DNA from: Candidatus Parcubacteria bacterium
Lineage (GTDB): Bacteria; Patescibacteriota; Minisyncoccia; UBA6257; 2-01-FULL-56-20
Assembly (NCBI GenBank): GCA_027324805.1
Contig: DAHVRZ010000006.1
Coordinates: forward strand, 1 to 42,631
Length of the DNA: 42,631 nucleotides
Direction: 5' to 3'
Part shown: one piece after another, positions 10,307 through 18,732 of the stretch
Layout: each line of letters begins with the position of its first letter
How positions within the stretch are numbered: position 1 is the first letter of the stretch
Notes under the pieces: generated by a model
The model's input: only the letters and a program-made list of their open reading frames with translations
Databases searched by the model: none
Told to the model about the DNA's origin: nothing
Made by a program: the position numbers and the translations under genes

Positions 10307-10999
10307 ATGAAACACCAATGCAACAATACGGTGGTGATCGCTTTGGGCGGTTCCATCGTCCATCCGGATGGCATCGATGCCGCCTATCTTAAAAAATTCA
10401 AAGCCTTCCTCGCGCCTTTCATAAAAAAGGGGATGAGGTTCGTGATAGTGATCGGCGGCGGCACATTGAGCCGCCGTTTTCAGGAGGCGGCAGGCAGGGT
10501 ATCGCGCGTGACGGACGAGGATAAGGATTGGCTCGGGATCCACGCGACGCGCCTCAATGCGCACCTCCTCCGGACGATCTTTCGAGATGAGGCCGATCCG
10601 GTCGTGTGGGATGCGCGCGAAAAGATCGAGAGGCCTAAATATCCGATAACGATCGCATCCGGCTGGCGGCCGGGTTGGTCCACCGACTATGTCGCCATAC
10701 GGATCGCGGCGGACCTCGGTGCCGGGGAGGCAATTATCGCGGGCAAGCCGTCGCACGTCTACGAGGCCGACCCCGCGGCGCATCCGCGCGCAAAGCGTTT
10801 CGATGCGCTCGGCTGGCGCGATTACCGGCGCCTCGTTCCGCGCGCATGGAAGCCGGGTCTCCATGCTCCCGTAGACCCCGTCGGCGCGGCGCTGGGAGCG
10901 AAGGAAGGTATTAAAGCCATCATTATGGACGGCCGCGACCTCCGGAACTTCCGCGCGCTCTTGAATGGAAAGGAGTTTGAGGGTACCATCATCGGGTAG
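10307..10999 (+). CDS. pyrH: UMP kinase, archaeal-like amino-acid-kinase family
   Basis: VVIALGGSIVHPDGIDAAYLKKFKAFL...FVIVIGGGTLSRRF...DWLGIHATRLNAHLLRTIF...SGWRPGWSTDYVAIRIAADLGAGEAI. Confidence 0.75.
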   Translation: MKHQCNNTVVIALGGSIVHPDGIDAAYLKKFKAFLAPFIKKGMRFVIVIGGGTLSRRFQEAAGRVSRVTDEDKDWLGIHATRLNAHLLRTIFRDEADPVVWDAREKIERPKYPITIASGWRPGWSTDYVAIRIAADLGAGEAIIAGKPSHVYEADPAAHPRAKRFDALGWRDYRRLVPRAWKPGLHAPVDPVGAALGAKEGIKAIIMDGRDLRNFRALLNGKEFEGTIIG

Positions 11000-11031
11000 C
11001 GTTGCCGTATCGGCGGCACAGCGATGCATCT

Positions 11032-11121
<90 letters not shown>

Positions 11122-11122
11122 G

Positions 11123-11158
11123 TGCAAAAAAGGACAGCAGAAGCTGTCCTTTTTTGCA
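11123..11158 (+). terminator. Strong symmetric terminator after tRNA-Ser
   Basis: TGCAAAAAAGGACAGC-agaa-GCTGTCCTTTTTTGCA perfect inverted repeat. Confidence 0.92.
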
Positions 11159-11258
11159 TCTGTCTGATGGATGGGATTCGAACGCCGGAGGAAGATTTTT
11201 CAGCGGAAAAATATTCCGAGGCGGTGCCCAGAGTGCGCGAGCGCGGCGGCGCGAGTGC

Positions 11259-11285
11259 AACTCGCGGGCGAATCCCTCCCTCTCC
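11259..11285 (+). repeat. tRNA-Ser 3'-end-derived direct repeat, copy 1
   Basis: AACTCGCGGGCGAATCCCTCCCTCTCC, identical to 16083-16109; CGAATCCCTCCCTCTCC is identical to the tRNA-Ser 3' end at 11101-11117. Confidence 0.85.
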
Positions 11286-11377
11286 GCAAAGTCGAGCCAA
11301 CTCGAGATGCCCATAGGGTAAACACCAAATGCATGGTAGTATTTTTTTTATAGCGGGCTTAGATAGCTTTCTCCATC

Positions 11378-12178
11378 ATGACCGAAGATCAGTATCTCGA
11401 TATTTTAATTTCATGCGAGCCGATTTTTGAACAGGCTGCGAGGCTCGCGTGCGATTTGCGGAATAAAGTATCATCCTATAATAAATCACAGACAGGCGCT
11501 GAGGGCATCGACATTGTAACCGATGCTGATTTGCAGGTTCAGGAATTTATTCTTTCAAGATTGGCCGAGACACCACTTATCGAATGTGAATTGATTGCCG
11601 AAGAGTCAACCCCATCAGTTTCAAAATTCAAAGGAACAAATAGATTGGTGCTTTTGATCGATCCGATCGATGGTACGGCAATGTATGTTGACGGAGGAAA
11701 GTATTTTTCACTGATTGTCAGTATGCACAATAAGAAAGACTTGCTATATACCTACTATCATTACCCTTCACTGAACTGGACTAAAAAAATCGTAAAGGAT
11801 CGAGCAGAAGATATCGGCGATGTGCCTGAGATGCAAATAAAGCCAGGTATCGATCCGATGAAAATGATCGCATATCTCGCTCACGTTAAGCCAGAAGAAT
11901 TGCCGTCCGAAATCGAAGAGAAGCTGAAGTCTAAGGGGTTATCGGTGCACAATCGGAAGGATATTTCTGATGAAGCTACCATGACCGCGTTGCTTTATCG
12001 AGAAAAGATTGCCGGAGTGTGCGTGCAGAATCCCATGGCGTACGATTGTTTGGGTGCCCTGCATTATGCATACGCAACGGGCAAATTTGAAATATATTCA
12101 ACCGTAGATCTTTCGAAACCGACCAAGGGTCAATTCGGGGTATATTATCCCGGATTATATGTGGTGTGGAAAAAATGA
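11378..12178 (+). CDS. Inositol monophosphatase-family phosphatase
   Basis: DIVTDADLQVQEFILSRL...ECELIAEES...LIDPIDGTAMYVDGGKYFSLIVSM (Mg-binding DPIDGT), C-terminal MAYDCLGALHYAYATGKFEIY. Confidence 0.82.
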   Translation: MTEDQYLDILISCEPIFEQAARLACDLRNKVSSYNKSQTGAEGIDIVTDADLQVQEFILSRLAETPLIECELIAEESTPSVSKFKGTNRLVLLIDPIDGTAMYVDGGKYFSLIVSMHNKKDLLYTYYHYPSLNWTKKIVKDRAEDIGDVPEMQIKPGIDPMKMIAYLAHVKPEELPSEIEEKLKSKGLSVHNRKDISDEATMTALLYREKIAGVCVQNPMAYDCLGALHYAYATGKFEIYSTVDLSKPTKGQFGVYYPGLYVVWKK

Positions 12179-12196
12179 AAGCCCATCGTATTGTAA

Positions 12197-12222
12197 AAAA
12201 GGACCCCTTAGGGGGTCCTTTT
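12197..12222. terminator. Bidirectional terminator between convergent genes
   Basis: AAAAGGACCCC-ttag-GGGGTCCTTTT. Confidence 0.85.
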
Positions 12223-12232
12223 CGGACACTCT

Positions 12233-12643
12233 TTATTTTTGACTGGATTTGTATGCTTCCAATATCTTCTTTAGTGTCGTCGCGGATGACTGGTAAAACT
12301 CCTTCTCTTGCCAACTCATATTAACAGTGTGGTTCGGTCGATCGGCTGACCTTTCTTGTATATCGGCGAGCACGGGCAAATAACCCTCGTATCGTTGCTG
12401 TAATAGATTCAGTACTTTTGCCTCATCACCATCTTCGACGATCTTCGGAGGTATATATCCTTCTGCTTCGAAGAATACCCGAGCATCTTTGATGATATCG
12501 CCGGTAGGAGTGATCCCGTTGAGTTTTTCAATCCGTGTTTCGTCTGCCTCTTCCGGCGTATTCTCCTCGGGCGGCACGAAATGGGCTCGCTCTGCCTCTA
12601 TTTCTTCATTAGGTTCAGGGAACCCTTCTGATTTATTATCCAT
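12233..12643 (-). CDS. Hypothetical protein
   Basis: 136 aa acidic protein; terminator-bounded and preceded by a TATTAT box 6 nt from the ATG. Confidence 0.6.
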   Translation of the reverse strand: MDNKSEGFPEPNEEIEAERAHFVPPEENTPEEADETRIEKLNGITPTGDIIKDARVFFEAEGYIPPKIVEDGDEAKVLNLLQQRYEGYLPVLADIQERSADRPNHTVNMSWQEKEFYQSSATTLKKILEAYKSSQK

Positions 12644-12786
12644 AGCCTAATAATATTCCCGTGGAGCAACATAATCAATCTGCCTCGGAGGCGGTATCTG
12701 ATCGCAATGTTATTCGAACATGTCCCACGCCGCCCGCCAGATTTTAATGATTGGATTTAATAAAGAAACAGATATATCATAACCTT

Positions 12787-13362
12787 ATGGGAAAAGAGGA
12801 CTGGAAAGGAGATCTTGAGGCTCGCGCTCAGGAAGCGCAGAACAATAGTGAATCGTCGGGAGAATATCCTGAATTTTTAGAACGGGAGGATTCTCCGCAT
12901 CAAGAAAAAAGTGAAAATAAAGAAGCTATTTATCAAGAAATAGCACAACGGGCAGCTAAATTAAATGAATACATTTCTCATTTACCCAATGACTTCCCCG
13001 ATGTGGATTTATTGAAATCCCTTTCCACTATCCTGACTCGCACCGCACTTGATAGAAAACAGCAGACCTCTCAGAAAGCCAACAAAAAGCTGATCTCCTA
13101 TTTGGATGGTATATTGCATCGACTGGGATATGAAACGATCAGTAAGATAGAAAAATTTGAACTGGAGGACCGTGCCCAGCTAAGCGGTAATGAAACGTGG
13201 CTTAAAGATCGTGATGCTGCAAGAGAAGAACTTGAGCGTCTAAAACCATGGGCCGAAAACGGCATCGGCGATGAACGCGCAGGGGCACAAGCTTCTATGA
13301 ATATAATCTATTCGAAATTTCCGGAATTGAATCCAAATCGCGAAAGCGATCGAGAGGTATAG
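12787..13362 (+). CDS. Hypothetical protein (charged, helical)
   Basis: MGKEDWKGDLEARAQEAQNN... internal ATG preferred over TTG at 12751; AT-rich coding-like composition. Confidence 0.55.
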   Translation: MGKEDWKGDLEARAQEAQNNSESSGEYPEFLEREDSPHQEKSENKEAIYQEIAQRAAKLNEYISHLPNDFPDVDLLKSLSTILTRTALDRKQQTSQKANKKLISYLDGILHRLGYETISKIEKFELEDRAQLSGNETWLKDRDAAREELERLKPWAENGIGDERAGAQASMNIIYSKFPELNPNRESDREV

Positions 13363-13636
13363 ATGCCGGTTCGAATATCATCCCACACTACCCGCAGTCT
13401 AGGCGATAGTATCGTAGCGATCGTCTTATATGGGTTTTTTAGTGAGACCGACTTACCCGAGGGCGGAAGGACGGCCGAACTTTTTTTCGGGATGACGCCA
13501 GGGCGACCGAGACGGTTCGAATACTGGTACCCCGCCCGTTAATACGATAAAATAGCGCATAAAAAAGAAAGCGGCTACAATAGAGATTATCTCGCCGACA
13601 TTGCAGGTCGGCAGAACCGAAATCACAATCTCTGCC

Positions 13637-15976
13637 ATGGATCAATACGCAGGATTAAAGGATGCTGATATTGCTGGCTTGCGGGCGCAGTTCGGTTTCA
13701 ACGAAACCCCCGTTTTCCATGAGAGCATGGTCGTACTGTACTTCAAAAATTTTTGGGGACCGCTCGCATGGCTTATGGAAGCGATGGTCGTCATCACGTT
13801 TCTGTCCGGCGATACTTTTGAAGCTGTTGTTATCGCCTGCCTGCTCCTCATCAACAGCGGCATTAATATATATCAGCGCAGGTCCGCCGATGCCGCTCTC
13901 GCGCTTTTGGCGCAGGCGATCCAGACGACCGCCCGCGTGCAACGGAACGGAATCTGGAGCGTCGTACCATCGCGGGAACTCCTCCCTGGAGACAGTATCC
14001 GATTGCGCGCGGGCGACGTCATTCCCGCCGACGCACGGATTTTTGACGGGAGTCTGAGCGTGGATTTTTCCAGTCTGACCGGAGAGTCGCTGCCGCGCGA
14101 CATGAGCACGCAGGACACCGTCTATTCGGGCGGTATCGTACGGCGTGGAGAAGCGACCGCAAAAGTGACCGCGATCGGCGAAAAGACCCAGTATGGACGA
14201 ACGACCGAACTCCTTGAAACCGCGCATCCGCCGACCCATATGGAGAGGGTCGTGTTTGATATCATCAAATATTTTTTCGCGCTCAATGTGGTTGTGGCGA
14301 TCGCCGTGACCATTTTCGGATTTGCCGTCCATGCGCAGGCATTGCAGATCACGAATTTCGTTATTGTGCTCCTTATCATGTCCGTGCCGGTCGCTTTTCC
14401 GACGATGTTCGCCGTGGCGCAGACATACGGCGCGCTCCAGCTCAACAAAGGCGGCGGCAAAGAAAACGAAGGTTCAAAAGTCCTGGTCCGCCGATTGGCT
14501 GCGGTGCAGGAGGGCGCCATCATGGATGTTCTCTGCAGCGATAAAACGGGGACGCTGACTCAGGACCTCCTGAGCGTGTCGGAAGTCACTTATTATGGCG
14601 CGAGCGATGAATCCCGCGTACTGATGCTTGCCGCCGCGTGCAGTAATATTGCGGACAAAGATTCCGCCATTGATCAGGCTGTCTTTCGGAAAACCGCCGA
14701 GCTGAATATCGCCGTTCCGCAACAGGTCAGCTTCTTTCCTTTTGACTCATTAACCAAGCGAACGCGGGCAGAGATCATCGAACAAGGGAAGAAGATCAAT
14801 ATTGAAATGGGACTGGCAGACCTCCTGTTAAACCCCGCAGTGCTTTTTTCCCGGGAAGCGTTCGCGGATATCGCCCGCATGAGCAGTAAAGGATTGCGTA
14901 TTTTGGCGATAGTAACGGGCGCTCCCGAAGCGGCATGCGCCGGCCTCATCGGTCTCAGCGATCCTATCCGTCCCGACGCACCGGCACTCATTCAAGAGCT
15001 CAATAATCTCGGCGTGAGCGTTGTCATGATCACGGGCGACGGCCGCATTACGGCACAGGCGGTCGCGAATGAACTCGGATTACAGGGCGGCGTCTGCACG
15101 CCTGATGACCTCAAAAATAATCCGGAGATCGCTCTGCATTGCGTTGTTTTTGCGGAAGCCTATCCTGAAGATAAAGTGACGATCATCAAGGCGCTCCAGA
15201 AGGCCGGACATGTCGTTGGCATGACGGGCGACGGCGTGAACGATGCGCCGGCACTCCGCCAGGCGGAGATAGGCATCGCCGTCCAAAGTGCGACCGAGGT
15301 CGCCAAGCAGTCCGCAAGCTTTATCCTTACCACGCCCGGACTGGAGGGGGTGCGCCGCGTCGTCACGGCGAGTCGCCGCGTTTACATGAGGATCCGCACC
15401 TGGGCACTGAATAAGGTGGTAAAATCCATTGAAATTTTATTCATTGCCACGATCATATTCGTTATCACGCATTCATACATCCTCTCGCCGCTCATCGCCA
15501 TTCTTATCCTGCTGGCTAATGATTTTTTGACCATCACGATTGCGACCGATCATACGACGCCGCTCTTCCGTCCCGCACGCTGGAATATTCCGCGGATGAT
15601 CGCCGCGTCGTCAATGATCGCGGCCATACCATTCTTCTTTACGATTTCTCTCTATGCTATAGCCCAACGTTTTAATTATCCTTTTGATGCAGTGAGGACG
15701 ATCGTATACGGCTCGCTCATTTATCTCGGCGGAACGACCTTGCTTGCCGTACGCGCGTGGCCGTTCGGCTGGAGCGTCCGTCCAAGCAAGACATTACTCG
15801 GAGCGCTTCTGTTCTCTCTGATATTCACATCGCTCGTCGCCGGGTTCGGAATATTCATTACGGCAATGCCGACGATCTTCTTTGTGCCGATCGCCGTCGG
15901 CGCGATTGCCAGCTTTTTCCTCATTGAGGCCGTCAAGCAGTCGCGCACCGTACGCGCCTTATTGGATATTGCGTGA
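13637..15976 (+). CDS. P-type ATPase, plasma-membrane proton pump-like (P3A) family
   Basis: SSLTGESLP, CSDKTGTLTQDLLSV, MITGDGRITAQAVANELGL, GMTGDGVNDAPALRQAEIGIAVQSATEVAKQSA; LLANDFLTITIATDHT in the C-terminal TM region. Confidence 0.88.
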   Translation: MDQYAGLKDADIAGLRAQFGFNETPVFHESMVVLYFKNFWGPLAWLMEAMVVITFLSGDTFEAVVIACLLLINSGINIYQRRSADAALALLAQAIQTTARVQRNGIWSVVPSRELLPGDSIRLRAGDVIPADARIFDGSLSVDFSSLTGESLPRDMSTQDTVYSGGIVRRGEATAKVTAIGEKTQYGRTTELLETAHPPTHMERVVFDIIKYFFALNVVVAIAVTIFGFAVHAQALQITNFVIVLLIMSVPVAFPTMFAVAQTYGALQLNKGGGKENEGSKVLVRRLAAVQEGAIMDVLCSDKTGTLTQDLLSVSEVTYYGASDESRVLMLAAACSNIADKDSAIDQAVFRKTAELNIAVPQQVSFFPFDSLTKRTRAEIIEQGKKINIEMGLADLLLNPAVLFSREAFADIARMSSKGLRILAIVTGAPEAACAGLIGLSDPIRPDAPALIQELNNLGVSVVMITGDGRITAQAVANELGLQGGVCTPDDLKNNPEIALHCVVFAEAYPEDKVTIIKALQKAGHVVGMTGDGVNDAPALRQAEIGIAVQSATEVAKQSASFILTTPGLEGVRRVVTASRRVYMRIRTWALNKVVKSIEILFIATIIFVITHSYILSPLIAILILLANDFLTITIATDHTTPLFRPARWNIPRMIAASSMIAAIPFFFTISLYAIAQRFNYPFDAVRTIVYGSLIYLGGTTLLAVRAWPFGWSVRPSKTLLGALLFSLIFTSLVAGFGIFITAMPTIFFVPIAVGAIASFFLIEAVKQSRTVRALLDIA

Positions 15977-16082
15977 AGCTGTCCGGAAAAACAACGAGGC
16001 ATGATTGACCGCGAGCTATTTATAGGGGAGAAATTGGGGCGCGCCATATGAGGGGTATTTGAGGGGATGGATTGCTACGTTA

Positions 16083-16109
16083 AACTCGCGGGCGAATCCC
16101 TCCCTCTCC
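16083..16109 (+). repeat. tRNA-Ser 3'-end-derived direct repeat, copy 2
   Basis: AACTCGCGGGCGAATCCCTCCCTCTCC, 27/27 identity with 11259-11285. Confidence 0.85.
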
Positions 16110-16127
16110 CTATGGTAGCTTCATTTT

Positions 16128-16298
16128 ATGAAGCTCATTTCCCTCAATACATGGGGTGGCGAAGCAGGAGAGATTATCCTCGATTTTTTTAAGCATAATC
16201 GCGACGTCGATATTTTTCTTCTGCAGGAAGCGTACAATCATGCCACTGACAAAACCGATTGGAATGGCAAAAATATAACAGAGCTTTTTGATGCATGA
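16128..16298 (+). pseudogene. Truncated endonuclease/exonuclease/phosphatase (EEP) family protein
   Basis: MKLISLNTWGGEAGEIILDFFKHNRDVDIFLLQEAYNHATDKTDWNGKNITELFDA*: EEP motifs NTWGG and LLQEAY, then stop at 56 aa. Confidence 0.75.
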
Positions 16299-16627
16299 AA
16301 GCATTATATTCGTTGAGACATTTCCTTTGGATAGAGGGTGTTATGGTCCTGATTGCTCTTGGAAGTAATTTTCTCGCTTCCTATTTATCCAATTTCCCTC
16401 TGCTGCCGTATTGTACGCCGCCCGCGCCCGTCTGCACGGGTGGAATTTGTCCGCAATATCATATGGTTTTTCCTCCTAATTTTCTTTGCGCCAACATAAT
16501 GACATACGTTTTTACCGGCGCGCTTTGGCTTGTTTGGACCAATCTCGTCGGCTTTATATTCTTTTCAATCCACGATTTTATTAATCGGAAAAAGAGCGGC
16601 AAAACATCCTCGCCGGGAATGTCTTAG
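16295..16627 (+). CDS. Hypothetical membrane protein
   Basis: ATGA overlap with the EEP remnant; 110 aa with two hydrophobic segments and a Cys/Pro-rich loop (YCTPPAPVCTGGICPQYH). Confidence 0.5.
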   Translation: MKALYSLRHFLWIEGVMVLIALGSNFLASYLSNFPLLPYCTPPAPVCTGGICPQYHMVFPPNFLCANIMTYVFTGALWLVWTNLVGFIFFSIHDFINRKKSGKTSSPGMS

Positions 16628-16708
16628 GGCATGGTCGAGCGGACTGGGATGGCGAATTTTAATTCGACCATCCCTCCGTGCCGAAAAAGTTTGGGGTATA
16701 CTAAGGGT

Positions 16709-17152
16709 ATGCTACAAAAGAAGCTCCAAGAAGATGGCGCTCAGGATATTGCTGCAATCGCAGTAATGAAGCGCGATGGAAAAATTTTGACCGGCCTCCG
16801 TAATTACACCAAAGATAAATGGAAAGAAATCTCGGTCTGGACGATTCCAGGAGGAAGGTGCGATATTGGTGAAACGCTGGAGCAAACGCTCCGGCGCGAG
16901 GTTGCTGAAGAGGTGGGTATCACCGAATTCGAGATCACCGGTTTTATTGGTGAAGCCCCCGGGGCTAAAGAAGGGGATCGTGTCGTTATATTTTCCTGCA
17001 CGACAAATCAGGACGAAAAGCTTATGGAACCTGAAAAATTTTCAGAATGGCGGTGGGTTTCCAAAGATGATTATCTGAACGATGGGCAATATTCCGGATT
17101 TAATCCCGCAGCCCGTAAGCTGATTGTTGATTTTTTATGCTCAAATCCTTAG
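16709..17152 (+). CDS. NUDIX hydrolase
   Basis: Nudix box GGRCDIGETLEQTLRREVAEEVGI; TATACT box 6 nt before ATG. Confidence 0.92.
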   Translation: MLQKKLQEDGAQDIAAIAVMKRDGKILTGLRNYTKDKWKEISVWTIPGGRCDIGETLEQTLRREVAEEVGITEFEITGFIGEAPGAKEGDRVVIFSCTTNQDEKLMEPEKFSEWRWVSKDDYLNDGQYSGFNPAARKLIVDFLCSNP

Positions 17153-17158
17153 CCGTCA

Positions 17159-17611
17159 TTGTTTGAACATAATTCCTATATGTCTTCTTCTGGATTGATG
17201 TATGCGGTCGGGGCCGCTGTCGCCTGGGGTGCTGTTTATACGATCGATCAGCGAGTGCTGCGCGGCGCTTCTCCTTTCGCGCTCCTCTTTGTTAATTCTA
17301 TTCTGACCGCGCTGCTCCTTTTGCCCTTCATCTTTTTCGAGAAGAATTCCTTGTCTTCCATCACCGGCTCCTCGGTCCGTATATGGCTGCTGATCATCAC
17401 CGCTCTAGCCTTGGCCGCTCTCGCCAATTATTTTATTTTCTCAAGCATAAAGATCCTCGGCGCCTCTACTGCATCAATTTTCGAAATTGCTTATCCATTT
17501 TTTGTCGTCCTGTTCACTTCCATTGTTTTTCAAAAAGCTCCAAGCCTTTATTTCGCCCTTGGGGCCGTTCTCATCTTTGCCGGAGCTGTCGTGATCATCG
17601 CTTTTGCCTGA
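17159..17611 (+). CDS. Single-domain EamA/DMT-superfamily transporter
   Basis: 150 aa, about 5 TM helices; AVAWGAVYTIDQRVLRGASPFALLFVNS...IKILGASTASIFEIAYPFFVVLFT. Confidence 0.78.
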   Translation: MFEHNSYMSSSGLMYAVGAAVAWGAVYTIDQRVLRGASPFALLFVNSILTALLLLPFIFFEKNSLSSITGSSVRIWLLIITALALAALANYFIFSSIKILGASTASIFEIAYPFFVVLFTSIVFQKAPSLYFALGAVLIFAGAVVIIAFA

Positions 17612-17660
17612 GGGAGAGGAGGGACTTCTCTCTTGAGGAGTCGTCTTTTCGGGAGCATTT

Positions 17661-18227
17661 TCAAAACAATCGATCCCTCAGTTCCTGCACGCCGATTTTC
17701 TTCACGGAAGAATAGGGGATGACGGGCAGCCCGTGCGCGAGGTCGATGATGGTCTGTAGCCGCTCGTCGTGGTCGGCGGGCTTTATCTTGTCGATCTTGT
17801 TGGCAACAATGACGACATCTTTTTGGTATTCGCGAAGAAGTGCGAGCATCTCGATGTCGTTCTTTGAGGGACCGACGTTCGCGTCGAGTACGAGGACGGC
17901 TTTATGCTGTTCGTGGCCCGAATCGAAAAGGTACCACCAGTTCAGTTTCCGGAGCTTTTCGCGGACCTTCTCGGGAACTTTCGCGAACCCGTATCCCGGG
18001 AGGTCGAGCAGGTAGAATGCGGCATTGATGGAATACAAATTGATCTCCTGCGTAAGGCCCGGTGTGTCGCTCGTGCGCGCGAGCGCTTTCTCGCCGGTGA
18101 GCGAATTGATGATGCTCGATTTGCCGACATTCGATCGGCCGATGAGCGCGACCTGAGGCGTGCCATCCGAAAGAAGCTCGTCGGTGCCCTTTATTCCCCG
18201 CACGAACGCTGCGGAAGTGATCTGCAT
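17661..18227 (-). CDS. engB: Ribosome biogenesis GTPase YihA/YsxC/EngB
   Basis: ALIGRSNVGKSSIINSLTGEKALARTSDTPGLTQEINLY...LLDLPGYGFAKVPEKVREK...IVANKIDKIKP. Confidence 0.96.
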   Translation of the reverse strand: MQITSAAFVRGIKGTDELLSDGTPQVALIGRSNVGKSSIINSLTGEKALARTSDTPGLTQEINLYSINAAFYLLDLPGYGFAKVPEKVREKLRKLNWWYLFDSGHEQHKAVLVLDANVGPSKNDIEMLALLREYQKDVVIVANKIDKIKPADHDERLQTIIDLAHGLPVIPYSSVKKIGVQELRDRLF

Positions 18228-18230
18228 CCG

Positions 18231-18626
18231 CTATGCGCCCTCTTCCAAAATTTTCAGCATCGTGTCGATTTTTGCATTCATTGCGGCGATCTGGCGCGTA
18301 AGGTCGGCGATGCTCTTTTCTCCGCCGGCCGGCCGGGCGCGTTCCGGGCTTGCGGATGAATTCCGCTTGAGCGAGGGGTGTGCGCTCCGCGGCGCATCGA
18401 AACAATCTTTGCAGTAGACGGGCTTTTGGCCATCGGGGCGGAACGGGACCTGGCAGGGTTTGCCGCAATTGCTGCACACCGCGTCGAACATTCGAACCGC
18501 CTTCTGATAGCCGCCTTCCCGTGCGCCAGGACGGCCAGGACGCCCCGTGCGCCCGGATGTGTTTCTATTAAATTGAGGACGGCCTCCTTTTGTGCCGCCG
18601 GCATAAGGCTTTCTGAAATCGCTCAT
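18231..18626 (-). CDS. CxxC-x17-CxxC zinc-binding domain protein
   Basis: VRMFDAVCSNCGKPCQVPFRPDGQKPVYCKDCFDAPR, a domain common in CPR proteomes. Confidence 0.82.
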   Translation of the reverse strand: MSDFRKPYAGGTKGGRPQFNRNTSGRTGRPGRPGAREGGYQKAVRMFDAVCSNCGKPCQVPFRPDGQKPVYCKDCFDAPRSAHPSLKRNSSASPERARPAGGEKSIADLTRQIAAMNAKIDTMLKILEEGA

Positions 18627-18732
18627 TTTGATATGAATATATTGATTGGTATGCGACTACCGAAGAGTAGTCTTTATTGAAAGTAAAAGCAATAAGAAGG
18701 GACGATCGCAAAAGGAAAATCGCGGGCGGATC

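Noticed and set aside
17605-17630. GAGGGAGAGGAGGGA resembling a reverse-complement tRNA-Ser tail (possible third repeat)
   Set aside because: The match to GGAGAGGGAGGGA is imperfect and purine-rich by chance; insufficient to call a third copy.
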